This document shows positions 27,168 to 39,900 of a stretch of 64,000 nucleotides of DNA, in pieces. The stretch comes from Terriglobus sp. TAA 43 (GTDB lineage: Bacteria; Acidobacteriota; Terriglobia; Terriglobales; Acidobacteriaceae). The notes beneath the pieces are model-generated. The model had not been told where the DNA came from. It did no database searches and was given only the letters and a program-made list of their open reading frames with translations. Numbering within the stretch: position 1 is the first letter of the stretch; the number at the start of each line of letters is the position of its first letter. Where the stretch lies: NCBI RefSeq assembly GCF_000800015.1, contig NZ_JUGR01000001.1, positions 1,364,001-1,428,000 on the forward strand, in the 5' to 3' direction. The position numbers were made by a program, and so were the translations under genes.

Positions 27168-28065
27168 GGGACTGCTGCGTCTTCTTCCCCTGCGACGACT
27201 GCCGTGCCATGTCCGCGAGAAATGCCCGCTGCACATGGCTGAAGCTCCGGCCGCGCAGTACAGCAGCCACAACTGTGCGAGAGGCTCGCGGTTCAAGGAT
27301 TCTCGCGTAGTGACACGCTGCGCCTGTGTCGACGGCCATCTCCGGCACAATGGATACGCCTATGCCTGCTGCCACCATACCCAGCAGGCTGCTGAACTGC
27401 CCACTTTCAAAGGCAATGTTTGGTGTGATTCGCGCATGTGTACAAGCGGCGATGGTTAGATCACGGAAACAGTGCCCGTCGCGCAGCATCACAAATGACT
27501 CACCGCGCAGTTCCTTCATCGTGAGCCCTTTTTTCCGAGCAAGCGGATGTGTCTTCGGGAGTGCAGCGAAGAGGGGTTCGGTGTGAAGCGTGTATGTCTC
27601 CAGATCCTTATGTCGGAGTGGCAACGCAAGGATGGCGATATCAATCGAGAGATCGCGCAAACCGTCGATCAGTACAGGCGTTGTCTCTTCCACAATGCGC
27701 AACTTTGCCGCAGGAAATTTCTTCGTGAAATTAGCCGTGTAACCCGGCATTCGATACGGGGCAATGGTGGGAATAACACCCACAGTGATCTTGCCTTGCG
27801 TATCTGCCGACGTCTCGGCAACGCTATTACGTGCTGCGTCAAGCTGCGACAAGATCGTTCGTGCATGCGGAAGAAAGGCCTGCCCGGCTTCCGTAAGTCG
27901 CACACGACGGCCAAGTCGGTCAAAGAGCCTGGCACCCAAATCCTCTTCCAGCTTTTGGATCTGCTGCGATAGCGATGGTTGCGCAATATGGCATGACTCC
28001 GCAGCACGGCTAAAGCTACCTGTTTCAGCAACTGCGCAGGCGTATCGGAGTTGTTGAATTTCCAT
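27151..28065 (-). CDS. oxyR: LysR family peroxide sensor OxyR
   Basis: 304 residues. The LysR helix-turn-helix is SFSRAAESCHIAQPSLSQQI. The redox pair is conserved at Cys199 (RDGHCFRD) and Cys208 (TIAACTH), the same numbering as E. coli OxyR. Peroxide forms a disulfide between them and converts OxyR to its activating state. It is divergent from katG, a classic target, and an OxyR-type box overlaps its start codon, suggesting autoregulation. No ribosome site is visible upstream of ATG 28065, so a very short leader is possible. Confidence 0.92.
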   Translation of the reverse strand: MEIQQLRYACAVAETGSFSRAAESCHIAQPSLSQQIQKLEEDLGARLFDRLGRRVRLTEAGQAFLPHARTILSQLDAARNSVAETSADTQGKITVGVIPTIAPYRMPGYTANFTKKFPAAKLRIVEETTPVLIDGLRDLSIDIAILALPLRHKDLETYTLHTEPLFAALPKTHPLARKKGLTMKELRGESFVMLRDGHCFRDLTIAACTHARITPNIAFESGQFSSLLGMVAAGIGVSIVPEMAVDTGAACHYARILEPRASRTVVAAVLRGRSFSHVQRAFLADMARQSSQGKKTQQSLSEAP

Positions 28066-28100
28066 AGTTTTCTTCTATGCCTCGCATGGCAATTATATAT
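28064..28100. promoter_or_regulatory. OxyR-type binding site between oxyR and katG
   Basis: The E. coli consensus is four elements ATAG, CTAT, ATAG, CTAT separated by 7 bases. Here ATAG (28064-28067), CTAT (28075-28078), ATGG (28086-28089) and ATAT (28097-28100) keep all three 7-base spacings and match 14 of 16 bases. A TACATT -10-like hexamer for katG is at 28125-28130. Confidence 0.72.
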
Positions 28101-28167
28101 TTCCCCTATCCATTGCCCCGGTGCTACATTCAATCTCGCTCCGCGGTGTGCGTTTCCGCCGTCATAG

Positions 28168-30528
<2,361 letters not shown>

Positions 30529-30543
30529 AGTTAAGTCAGGCAC

Positions 30544-30606
30544 AATAACGACGCGAACGCCCGCTCCTCTACCGTATCGGCTAAGGATCGGGCGTTCGAC
30601 GTTATT
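30544..30606. terminator. Long inverted repeat between katG and the LacI gene, possible terminator
   Basis: CGAACGCCCG (30554-30563) pairs with CGGGCGTTCG (30589-30598) across a 25-base loop, and AATAACG (30544-30550) with CGTTATT (30600-30606) extends the stem past a small bulge. There is no clean T tract, so a transcript-end or RNA-processing role is only likely, not certain. Confidence 0.45.
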
Positions 30607-30639
30607 CATTCCATCTGTGAGTACGGTAGGATTGCCTCC

Positions 30640-31668
30640 ATGGCAGCATCCCGGCTAAGTGACATCGCCAAACGCGCTGGCGTATCCATCGCAGCAGTTT
30701 CCATTGCACTGAACGACCGCAACACTACGCGCGTAAGTGCCGCAAAACGCGATCTGATTTATAAAATCGCCGACGAACTCTCCTATTCTCCTAACGAATT
30801 GGCAAAGGCACTGGCTGAGAAACGCAGTCGCCTTCTGGGACTCGTTGTTCCCATGCGCGATCCGATCTTCTTCAATCAATTCATCGCGCAGGCGCTTTCG
30901 GGCATCCAGTCCACGCTGATGAAGCGGGGCTATAACCTTCTGATCTTTTCGCCTTCCGGACGCCCTGGTCGCACTACCCGCGATCAGATACTGGAAAGCC
31001 GCTTTACGGATGGCCTGCTCTTCATCAACACACGTTCCTGCTCTGCACGCGACATCAACGAAACCATTCATGAGCTGAATGAAGCGAAGATTCGGTTCGC
31101 AATGATGAACAGCTACTACGGCCGCGCCCCGGTGAACTATGTGGGCGTGGATGACGCTGCAATCGGCGAAGCGGCCATTCGTTACCTTGTGCAGCGTGGC
31201 CACAAGCGCATCGCATTCCTAAGCGGTGAAAGCACATTGCCCACGCATATCCATCTGCTGCAGGGGCTGCGCAGAGCCATGATCGATTTTGGCCTGGAAT
31301 TAAAGCAGGAGCATATCGGCTGCACGCATTACGACCAAACGCAGGCGTTCAGCATTATGGACGGCTGGTTCGCGCGCAAGAAGGATCGCCCAACCGCAAT
31401 CTTTGCAGCAGACGACACACTGCTGGTGCACATCTACGACTACATGGAAGCACGCCGCCTATCCGCACCCGGCGATGTAGCCATTCTGGCTCGCGCCAAC
31501 TCCGCGAATGCGGGTGGTTTGCGACCACGTCCAACGGCATTCTTTATTCCTGTCTTCGAGATGGGACAACTCGCTGCAGACATGGTGATTGACGCTATCG
31601 AAAAGCCGGAGCGGCCACCACAGCGCGTTTTACTGCCCTTCACGTTCTCCGCCGGGAACACTACCTAG
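30640..31668 (+). CDS. LacI family transcriptional regulator
   Basis: 342 residues. N-terminal HTH: RLSDIAKRAGVSIAAVSIALND with the hinge PNELAKALAEKRSRLLGLVVP. The periplasmic-binding-protein-like core includes YVGVDDAAIGEAAIRYL, RIAFLSGE and AIFAADDTLLVHIYDYM. It precedes the MFS/FAD-oxidoreductase genes and is the likely regulator of the glycan locus up to 48 kb, where three promoters carry palindromes with a central CG typical of LacI operators. The inducing sugar is unknown. Confidence 0.92.
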   Translation: MAASRLSDIAKRAGVSIAAVSIALNDRNTTRVSAAKRDLIYKIADELSYSPNELAKALAEKRSRLLGLVVPMRDPIFFNQFIAQALSGIQSTLMKRGYNLLIFSPSGRPGRTTRDQILESRFTDGLLFINTRSCSARDINETIHELNEAKIRFAMMNSYYGRAPVNYVGVDDAAIGEAAIRYLVQRGHKRIAFLSGESTLPTHIHLLQGLRRAMIDFGLELKQEHIGCTHYDQTQAFSIMDGWFARKKDRPTAIFAADDTLLVHIYDYMEARRLSAPGDVAILARANSANAGGLRPRPTAFFIPVFEMGQLAADMVIDAIEKPERPPQRVLLPFTFSAGNTT

Positions 31669-31690
31669 CCTGACCCAAAAATAAAAGTGT

Positions 31691-31741
31691 TTGACACAGG
31701 AGGGAATGCCTTGTTAGGTTAATCGACGTTAAACGGTTAAC
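31691..31741 (+). promoter_or_regulatory. Promoter and LacI-type operator of the first MFS/FAD operon
   Basis: A perfect -35 TTGACA lies at 31691-31696; the -10 region around 31714-31719 (TTAGGT) is poor. Downstream is GTTAA-ACGG-TTAAC (31728-31741), a perfect-arm palindrome, preceded by an overlapping related half site GTTAATCG (31718-31725). The arrangement resembles the GH30 promoter at 35399-35454. Confidence 0.65.
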
Positions 31742-31746
31742 CTCTT

Positions 31747-33045
31747 ATGAGCTCCCAAACTTCGTCTGATTCGGCTTTCAGTATCCCGCCGCCCCTCACG
31801 GGCGTTGAGGTTGCTGAAAGCGGAGGAGAGACGACGTTGCACGCTGCACATGCCAGCCCACGGCGATGGCTCTATGCTGGGCTGCTATTGCTCGCATCGG
31901 TGGTGAATTACGTCGATCGGCAAACACTGTCGGTGCTCGCGGTCACGATGCAGCATGATCTGCATCTCACCGATGTGGACTATGGCCATGTTGTGCAGGC
32001 ATTCCTGCTGGCCTACATGGTGATGTACACACTCTCCGGACGTTTGGTGGATCGTTTCGGCGCACGATGGACCCAGGGCGTGTTTCTTTTGGTTTGGTCG
32101 GTCGCCGATGCATGTACAGGATTTGCGCGGGGTTTCTTCTCGCTGGCCATGAGCCGTTTCGCACTTGGCGCAGCCGAACCAGGCAATTACACCGCCTCTC
32201 TGCGCGCCTCCGGAGACTGGTTCAACGAACGCGAGCGCTCCATTGCAGTCGGTATTTACAGCATGGGCGGCACGCTGGGCGCGGCGGTCGCCGTGCCGAT
32301 TGCTGCAGGCCTCGCGACGGTCTTCGGATGGCGGTCTGCATTCTTCGTCACCGGAGCGCTTGGGGCTGTCCTGGCAGCAGTATGGATGCTGTTGTATCGC
32401 GACCCCGAAGTGCAGCATGAACGCGCAGCCTCGGTGCCTTGGCTCACTGTACTACGTCAGCCCCATATCGCAGTGCTGCTCATCACGCGCACCATGACAG
32501 ATAGCGTCTGGTACTTCTTCCTGTTCTGGTCTGTGAAGTACATGCAGGACGCACACGGACTCACATTGAAGACTGTTGGCACCACGCTTTGGATTCTCTA
32601 CGTGTCTGCCGACTTAGGCTCGCTTCTGGGTGGATTTATCTCTGGGAAACTTGTCCCACGTTTGGGCACACTGCGTGCTCGTTTTGTAGTCATGCTTCCA
32701 GTAGCTGCGTGCATGTTTGCACTTTGCACCGTGCCGCACTTGCATAGCGTCGGGGCAGCGATTGCCATACTCAGCGCATTGGCGCTATGCCATATGGCAT
32801 GGATGACAAATGCCACAGTGATGACCCTTGACCTGTTTCCGCGCTCCATGGCAACGACTGTGCAAGGCATGATTGGCTCTGCGAGCGCCGCCGGTGGGTT
32901 GATTACAGCCGCCATGATTGGCTCAAGTATTCAGACACATGGCTATGCGCCTGTGTTTTACGGGTTGTGCATGCTGCATCCGCTGGCTGCCTTGCTGTTG
33001 TGGTGGCGCATTGGATCGCGTGCAGTTGCAGGAGGACAGGGATGA
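31747..33045 (+). CDS. MFS transporter, ExuT/anion-cation symporter type
   Basis: 432 residues, about 12 membrane helices. NYVDRQTLSVLAVTMQHDLHL and the motif GRLVDRFGARW place it with hexuronate/sugar-acid symporters, as does RFALGAAEPGNYTASLRASGDWF. ATG 31747 is 5 bases after the operator and has no ribosome site. A TTG at 31837 has GGAGGAG 8 bases upstream and would start just before the first membrane helix; it may be the true start. The next gene overlaps its stop (ATGA). Imports an unknown glycan-derived sugar or uronate. Confidence 0.88.
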   Translation: MSSQTSSDSAFSIPPPLTGVEVAESGGETTLHAAHASPRRWLYAGLLLLASVVNYVDRQTLSVLAVTMQHDLHLTDVDYGHVVQAFLLAYMVMYTLSGRLVDRFGARWTQGVFLLVWSVADACTGFARGFFSLAMSRFALGAAEPGNYTASLRASGDWFNERERSIAVGIYSMGGTLGAAVAVPIAAGLATVFGWRSAFFVTGALGAVLAAVWMLLYRDPEVQHERAASVPWLTVLRQPHIAVLLITRTMTDSVWYFFLFWSVKYMQDAHGLTLKTVGTTLWILYVSADLGSLLGGFISGKLVPRLGTLRARFVVMLPVAACMFALCTVPHLHSVGAAIAILSALALCHMAWMTNATVMTLDLFPRSMATTVQGMIGSASAAGGLITAAMIGSSIQTHGYAPVFYGLCMLHPLAALLLWWRIGSRAVAGGQG

Positions 33046-35336
33046 AGCAGCAGACGGAACAATATGACGTGGTGGTGTGCGGAGGCGGTCTTGCAGGTGT
33101 ATGCGCGGCCATTGCGGCAGCGCGAGGCGGTGCCGCAACATGCCTGGTGCAGGACAGGCCGGTGCTCGGCGGCAACAGTTCTTCCGAGGTTCGCGTAACG
33201 CCGCATGGCGCTGCTGCATTTCACGCTTACGCGCGCGAAACCGGCATTCTCTCGGAACTCTTGATCGAGGAACGTGCTCAGAATCACGAAGAAATTTTCG
33301 AGAACGGCTGGACCAACTCCGTGTGGGACATGGTGCAGTACGACCTGGTGCAGCGCACGCCTAATCTGACTCTGCATTTGAACACCGCGGTGCTTGGCGT
33401 TGAGATGGAAGGGCGCACGCTAAAGGCAGTGCGCTGCCGCATTGGCAATGCGGAAGTAGACCTCACCCTGGAAGCAAAGGTCTTCATCGACTGCACAGGT
33501 GATGGCATGGTTGCAGCCGAGGCAGGTTGCGAATGGCGCATGGGCAGCGAAGGCAAAGCCGAGTTCAACGAGCCCCACGCACCTGCCGTAGCCAACGGCG
33601 ACATCATGGGAAACTCGATTCACTTCCGCGCGCGTGACATGGGGCGTCCCGTCCCTTTTAAGCGACCGGAATGGGCTATGCATTATGACGATGCGCGTTT
33701 CTTCTATGACCAGGGCCGCCTTCCGAAAGAGATCCGCGGTGGCTATTGGTGGATTGAGATCGGCGTTCCCTACGACACCATTCATCAGGCGGAAGAGATT
33801 CGTCATGAACTTACGCGGCACACTTTAGGCGTGTGGGACTGGATTAAAAATCGCGACCCAAAGACGATGAAGCTTGCGGAGAAATGGGCGCTGGATTGGA
33901 TTGGCCAGGTTCCCGGAAAACGCGAAAGCCGTCGCATCATGGGCCTCTATCTGATGAACGAATGGGATGCGATTCGTTGCACCGTTCATGAAGATGAGAT
34001 CGCCTTCGGCGGATGGTTCATTGACATCCATACACCGGGCGGGTTGTTGGCTCCTACCAGCGAACCCGCGAGTGCAGAAGGCTATTCCGAGACAAGCGAA
34101 TACGCGGCACGCTCTTATGCTGGCCCCTATGGAATTCCCCTGCGAAGCCTTGTGGCCAAGGACGTCGACAACCTGATGATGGCAGGTCGCAACGTGAGCG
34201 CTACACATTGCGCATTGTCCACCGTACGCGTAATGGCTACTACTGCATTGATGGGACAAGCTGCTGGTGTAGCCGCTGCGTTGGCTACTCAACGGAAGAC
34301 TTCGCCCGCGCACATTGCAACGGTTGAATACAAACAGGTACAGCAAATGCTTCTACGCGAGGGCTGCTTCCTGCCCAATGTGCGTAATGAAGATGCGGGC
34401 GATCTAGCTCAACGTGCCACCGTCTCTGCGTCAAGCGAAGCAAGCTTCATGGGCGTGGGTCCGGAGAGTCTTGGCGCACATGAAGGTCTTGCCTTCTGGC
34501 GTGATCAGGCAGTGCCCCTGAGAGAAGAATTGCTGCAACGCCGTGGACAGTGGGTGGCTCTTGGTGGTGAGAAGTTACAAACGTTGCGTTTCTACCTGTC
34601 GAACACAAGTGAGATCCCGCAGCGAGTCTCTGTGAAGCTGATGAAGGTGCAGCACATCTGGGACTATCGCGTGGACGATGCGATGGAAATCTGCGCAGGT
34701 GAAGTCATTCTGTTTCCAGGGCCGAAGCAATGGATTGACTGGCAAATTCCTGCAGATGCTGCGTTTCACGAAGATGGCTACATTCGCGTGGATCTGTTGC
34801 CAAACCGTCATGTTCAATGGCATGTCGCCAACGCCGTGGAGCCGGGGCACGTGTCTGCGTTTGAAATGTCACCAGGCAAGATGCGCCGCTATTCAAGCGG
34901 TGTCACGCTCTCCATGCAGGTAGAACCACCACAGAGGTCGTTCGCCGCTGCAAACGTTTTGAGCGGAGTAACGCGCCCGCATGCCACCACCAATCTGTGG
35001 CGCTCTGATCCGAAACAACCGCTTCCACAATGGCTGGAGCTGGCTTGGGCAACACCGCAAAACGTTTCGGAAGCAATCCTAACTTTCCCCGGCCATCTAC
35101 TGCGGGAATACCACGCGTATGCACCGATGTATCGCGATCCGCAGTGTGTTCGTGATTACGACATACAGATTCGCGACAACGAAAACTGGCGCACCATTGC
35201 TGAAGTTCGCGGTAACTATCAGCGAAGAAACGTAGTCACATTCGCCGAACCAATTCGCACAGATCGCATGCGCGTTGTAGTACTCGCGACGCCTGGCGAT
35301 CCTTCGGCAGCGATCTACGAAATCCGCCTGTACTAA
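33042..35336 (+). CDS. FAD-dependent oxidoreductase with C-terminal discoidin-like domain
   Basis: 764 residues. FAD site: VVVCGGGLAGVCAAIAAARGG, then the family block LVQDRPVLGGNSSSEVR. Later blocks are FIDCTGDGMVAAEAGC, QVPGKRESRRIMG and LMMAGRNVSATHCALSTVRVMAT. These define the FAD_oxidored family common in glycan loci. The last roughly 170 residues (GVTRPHATTNLWRSD to the final YEIRLY) look like an F5/8-type (discoidin) beta-sandwich, often carbohydrate-binding. There is no signal peptide, so it probably works in the cytoplasm. The ATG overlaps the MFS stop and has GGAGGA upstream. The substrate is unknown, presumably a sugar imported by the MFS partner. Confidence 0.85.
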   Translation: MKQQTEQYDVVVCGGGLAGVCAAIAAARGGAATCLVQDRPVLGGNSSSEVRVTPHGAAAFHAYARETGILSELLIEERAQNHEEIFENGWTNSVWDMVQYDLVQRTPNLTLHLNTAVLGVEMEGRTLKAVRCRIGNAEVDLTLEAKVFIDCTGDGMVAAEAGCEWRMGSEGKAEFNEPHAPAVANGDIMGNSIHFRARDMGRPVPFKRPEWAMHYDDARFFYDQGRLPKEIRGGYWWIEIGVPYDTIHQAEEIRHELTRHTLGVWDWIKNRDPKTMKLAEKWALDWIGQVPGKRESRRIMGLYLMNEWDAIRCTVHEDEIAFGGWFIDIHTPGGLLAPTSEPASAEGYSETSEYAARSYAGPYGIPLRSLVAKDVDNLMMAGRNVSATHCALSTVRVMATTALMGQAAGVAAALATQRKTSPAHIATVEYKQVQQMLLREGCFLPNVRNEDAGDLAQRATVSASSEASFMGVGPESLGAHEGLAFWRDQAVPLREELLQRRGQWVALGGEKLQTLRFYLSNTSEIPQRVSVKLMKVQHIWDYRVDDAMEICAGEVILFPGPKQWIDWQIPADAAFHEDGYIRVDLLPNRHVQWHVANAVEPGHVSAFEMSPGKMRRYSSGVTLSMQVEPPQRSFAAANVLSGVTRPHATTNLWRSDPKQPLPQWLELAWATPQNVSEAILTFPGHLLREYHAYAPMYRDPQCVRDYDIQIRDNENWRTIAEVRGNYQRRNVVTFAEPIRTDRMRVVVLATPGDPSAAIYEIRLY

Positions 35337-35398
35337 CAGGTATTCGCGCCCGATACGTAACCTTTTCCGCGAAAACAAAACGGTCCCGAGAAAAGGTC

Positions 35399-35454
35399 TT
35401 GACAATGCATTCACAGTTTTTCTAATCTCGCCGCCGTCTAGTTAATCGATTAAC
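35399..35454 (+). promoter_or_regulatory. Promoter and LacI-type operator of the GH30 gene
   Basis: TTGACA (35399-35404), 16 bases, then TCTAAT (35421-35426) form a good sigma-70-like promoter. The perfect 14-bp palindrome GTTAATCGATTAAC (35441-35454) sits where it would block transcription start, and ends one base before the GH30 ATG. Confidence 0.78.
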
Positions 35455-35455
35455 C

Positions 35456-36952
35456 ATGTCACTCCAAAGTTCCTTGATCACATCTCGAATCGTGCGACAG
35501 CAATGCCGATCCACTGCGATACTCCTGCTGTTTGCAGCAATTCCCGTTTGCTCTGTTGCGCAGAATCAAGGTGACTACACACTTCGATATGACCAGCCGC
35601 ATCAAGTGATTCGCGGACTCGGATTTGAAATCCAAAGTGATTCGATCGCGTCTGGCAATGCGGGAATGCCCGAAGAAGTAATTGCTGTTCCGCATGATCT
35701 GACACCTGAGGAGAAGGTGCGCTTCGCCAAAGAGATGTTGCATGGCTTCCGCTATGCGCGACTGGCGATGGGCCTTTATTTACGCGGTCTGGATGCGGAA
35801 CAAAAGCACATTGTGGAGCGCTATCCGGGACAGATGGCCGATCTGAAGCAGATGCAGGACCTGTCCGGCATCCAGGGATTCGATGTGGAGTACTGGTCTC
35901 CCGCGCCCTATTGGAAGCAGAACAAAACATACTATGGCGGACCCATTGCCGGGCATGACGCACAGTTTGTGAATCAGTTCAGTGATGCGATGGTGCAGGA
36001 TCTTCGCTATCTGCAATCGCATGGGTTACACGTTGCACAGTGGGGTCTTCAGAATGAACCCGTGGTGGGTCATCTGAAGTCAACGCCCGGCGCCGCTGCT
36101 GGCACAGATAAAGGGCAGTCGTACTCTACCTGCTTCTATTCGCCTGAGGACTATCACACGGTCCTTGCGCCCACCGCGCCGAAGGTCCATGCGCTGTTCC
36201 CTGCTGTAGAGATTCATGCCCCAAGCTGGGATGGCCCCGCAGGCCTGTATGCCGCTGAGATTCGTAAAGATCCCGCGCTGCTGAAGCAGATTGATGCATG
36301 GACATGGCATCAGATTGGCCACAATTCAAATGACCAGATCACGCTGCGCGAGAAGTACCTGGCAGGTGCCGCAGGTAAAGCGGTTTACCAAAATGAATTC
36401 GAGTACCAGCCTTGGGACAAGAACATGCCAGTTGATGGCTATTTCATGAACACGGGGCAAGCGTTGATGAACTGGATGACGTTTGAGGATTCGCCAGTCT
36501 GGTACTGGCTTCATGCGCTGAAGCCTGTCTCGAATTTAGAAGCCACTGGATATGCGTTGGGATTCTGGCGCCCCGAAGGTGAGCTGAAAAACAACATTGC
36601 ACCCCAGATCCAACCAGGTCATTGGGATTACAACCCGCACAGCTATAACGCGATTGCGGGATTTTTGAAGTATCTACCGTGGGATTCCACTCGGCTTGCC
36701 GTTGACGAGAGCGAAGTTCGTAATGACCAGCGCATTCTCGTCTGGCGCTCGAAGGACGGCCGATTGGGCGTCGCTCTTTCGAATAGAGGCACCGCGCCGT
36801 TCCAGTTCCATCTGCATGGAGTGCGTTCCGCTCAGCTTAGCGGACACCGCTACACCGTGCAGTCACGTGACGTTTCTCTTTCCAACAAGAAAGTATCTGC
36901 GGACCTCGTAATCACGGTGCCACCGCAGAGCTTCGAGTTCTGGATCGGGTAA
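35456..36952 (+). CDS. Exported GH30-like glycoside hydrolase
   Basis: 498 residues with a signal peptide around 17-35 (STAILLLFAAIPVCSVAQ). Clan GH-A features: GLGFEIQSDS near the N-terminus, WGLQNEPVVGH (acid/base Glu), and AVYQNEFEYQPWD (probable nucleophile Glu). A C-terminal beta domain (RNDQRILVWRSKDGRLGVALSNRG) fits GH30. Members cleave beta-linked glucose, xylose, fucose or glucuronoxylan; the specificity is not clear. ATG 35456 directly follows the operator without a ribosome site, so initiation may be unusual. Confidence 0.8.
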   Translation: MSLQSSLITSRIVRQQCRSTAILLLFAAIPVCSVAQNQGDYTLRYDQPHQVIRGLGFEIQSDSIASGNAGMPEEVIAVPHDLTPEEKVRFAKEMLHGFRYARLAMGLYLRGLDAEQKHIVERYPGQMADLKQMQDLSGIQGFDVEYWSPAPYWKQNKTYYGGPIAGHDAQFVNQFSDAMVQDLRYLQSHGLHVAQWGLQNEPVVGHLKSTPGAAAGTDKGQSYSTCFYSPEDYHTVLAPTAPKVHALFPAVEIHAPSWDGPAGLYAAEIRKDPALLKQIDAWTWHQIGHNSNDQITLREKYLAGAAGKAVYQNEFEYQPWDKNMPVDGYFMNTGQALMNWMTFEDSPVWYWLHALKPVSNLEATGYALGFWRPEGELKNNIAPQIQPGHWDYNPHSYNAIAGFLKYLPWDSTRLAVDESEVRNDQRILVWRSKDGRLGVALSNRGTAPFQFHLHGVRSAQLSGHRYTVQSRDVSLSNKKVSADLVITVPPQSFEFWIG

Positions 36953-36996
36953 GTAGCAATACATAGAAGAACGTAGACCTATCCTGGGGTGAAGGT

Positions 36997-39900
36997 ATGT
37001 TGAAGTCCTTGAGGCAAACGCAACTGGCACGAACAGCAGTGCTGGCAACGCCCATTTTCCTGTGCGCGCTTCCGCTCTATGCGCAACAGGGAACGGGCAA
37101 CATTTCTGGAACAGTACATGATTCCAGCGGTGCGGTGGTTCCGAACGCCACCGTAGACATTGAAAACGTTGACCGTAACGATGTCATCCATCTGAAGACG
37201 AATGACGCGGGCTTCTATAGTTCTCCGCCATTGAATCCAGGCAGCAACTACCGCGTGACAATCACTCGGGATGGCTTTGGAAAGTCAGTCATAAGCCATG
37301 TGATCGTAACCGTAGGCCAACGCGTGGATGAAGACGCGACTCTGACCGTTGGTGGCGTAAACGATACGGTCGTCGTCGAAGCCACACAGGCAGCCGCGCT
37401 CGACACGACATCCGCGACGCTGGGTGCCGTGATCGGTGAAAAATCCATCGAAGAATTGCCGCTGAATGGTCGTAACACCATCGCTCTCACGACGCTGACG
37501 CCGGGTGTTCGTATTAACACCACGGTGGCACAGTCCGGATTTGCGAACCGTGGTACAAATCTGTCGGCTATCTCGATCAACGGTTCGCCCACTGGATCGA
37601 ACTCTTACATCCTTGATGGTCAGAGCAATCTTTCCACTACGACCGGCGAAATCGCAGTTAATCCAACGGTAGATGCCATCCAGGAATTTAAAGTGCAGAG
37701 CGGTGTCTTCTCTGCACAGTATGGTTTCACGCTGGGTGGTGTCGTCAACCTGGTCAGCCGTAGCGGTACGAATAGCATTCACGGCTCAGCCTATGAGTTT
37801 CTGCGAAATGACGTGTTCAACGCACGCAACTATTTCGCCCGCACCGGTGTGGTCGCAAAGCCAGTACTGCGTTACAACCAGTTCGGCGGAGCCATGGGCG
37901 CCCCAATTATCAGGGACAAGGCGTACATCTTCGGCAACTTTGAAACGTACCAGTTCAAGCAGGCATCGCCCCAATTTCTTAGCGTGCCTACTGCCGCGCA
38001 ACGAGCGGGTGACTTCAGCCAACTGATCGACGCCAACGGCAACTTTATTCCGCTTTATAACCCTTACACGACGACCACCACCACCACAGGTGGCAACACG
38101 GTTTATACGCGTCAGCGTTATGCCAATAACCAGGTAACGAATCTTGACCCGGTCGCTGTTTCTTACCAGAACAACTTCTACCCATTACCGAATAACGTCC
38201 CAGCGACGGTTGCACAGCAGCGCACGAACACGAACAACTACCTGTTTAACGCACAGGGCCTGTCGCACATGTACAACGCATTGGGCCGTTTCGACTATCA
38301 CCTCGGTGAGAAGGACACGCTTTTTGCGCGCTTTGCTTACTATCAGAACTACACTAACGGCGGTACGGGCGGCGGCACATACTATCCCAATCCAATCGTA
38401 GCCAACCGCTATGACACATACACCGCGGAAGAACTGCTCGTTGGAGACACGCACGTCTTCTCTTCCTCGCTGATCAATGACCTTCGCCTCTCCATTGAGC
38501 GCCAAGAGTTCCCTTTCCAGGCAGCCAGCGCAGGACAGAACTGGCCACAGAAGTTGGGTCTTCCCTCAAACGTTCCCAACTTTGCCATTCCTACAGTGAG
38601 CAACGGACTGCCGGGTTCCAATCAGACCATCGGCTTTCGTGCTTACACACTTCCGGAAGTTACAGATACCGTCAGCAAAGTCATCCAGCGGCATGCGCTT
38701 AGCTTCGGTTTCGACTGGCGTTATAACGCTGGTGCGAACCTGCAACGCAATACACCGTCCGGAACCTTCAGCTTCGCAGCCAGTCTTACCCAAGATCCAT
38801 CCGGCACTGCTGCTGTTGCCGGAACAACAAATACCGGAAATACTTACGCGACGTTTCTTGCAGGCGCCGTCAGTTCAGCAGGCATCACCACAAATCTTGG
38901 CGAGTTAGACCGCGCGTTCAGTGTTTCTGGTTTCATTCAGGATGATTGGTCCGTATCTGATCGTCTGACATTGAACCTTGGCCTGCGCTATGACTTCCAG
39001 CAGCAGCCCTTTGAACAGAACAACGGCTACAGCAATTTCAATCCAACACTCACCTCTGGTGGCTATACCGGCATCATGCAGTATGCAAATACGCCAGGTG
39101 TAGGTCGCAACTTCGTTCCAGAGAGCTATCGTGATTTTGGTCCTCGCTTTGGCTTCGCCTATCAGCTCACGGGCGATGGCAAGACTGTGTTGCGTGGCGG
39201 TTTCGGCATTTACTATCCGCTGTTCTTTAACTCCATCTACACCGGCCAAACGAATGGCTTCTCATCCACAAGCACCAACTACAGCGCAACAACCAACCAG
39301 GCGGCCTTCCAGTTTAAGAATGGATTCCCTTATGACCCACTTCAACCTGGAGGCGCATCGTATGGTCCGCTTGGTTTCCTCGGCCAGGCCGTTGGCTATC
39401 AAACTCCGGGCGCGTGGAAGTCGCCTCAGTCACAGCAATACACATTGAGCGTGCAGCGGCAGATTCCGTACGATGTCGTATTACAGGCAACGTATGTTGG
39501 CAATCACGGCGTTCATCTTCCAGCGGGTGGTTGGAATATCAATTCGTTGAATCCTAGCTACTTCTCTCTGGGTAAGACATACCTGCAAACTCAGGTCGCC
39601 AATCCATACTCCGGTAAATTTGCGGGTTCACTCGGTGCAGCAACGGTGTCACGACAGACTTTGCTCAACCCCTTCCCCTACTACTCGAACATCAGTACAT
39701 ACAACGCGCATGTGGGCAACCTGCACGCGGACTATCTGGAACTGTCTGCACAGCGGCAAGCTAAGAATGGCCTGACCGTTCTCTTCGGATACACCATGGG
39801 CAAACTGCTCACGGATAGTGTCAATTCACCACTGGCATATCTGAATGGCTTGGCATCGAATAATGGCTATCAGAATCCCTACAACCGCGCTGCCGAATAC

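Noticed and set aside
35456-36952. GH30 enzyme called specifically a glucosylceramidase or xylanase
   Set aside because: Catalytic glutamates fit the clan, but subfamily-determining loops cannot be judged by eye, so only the family is named.
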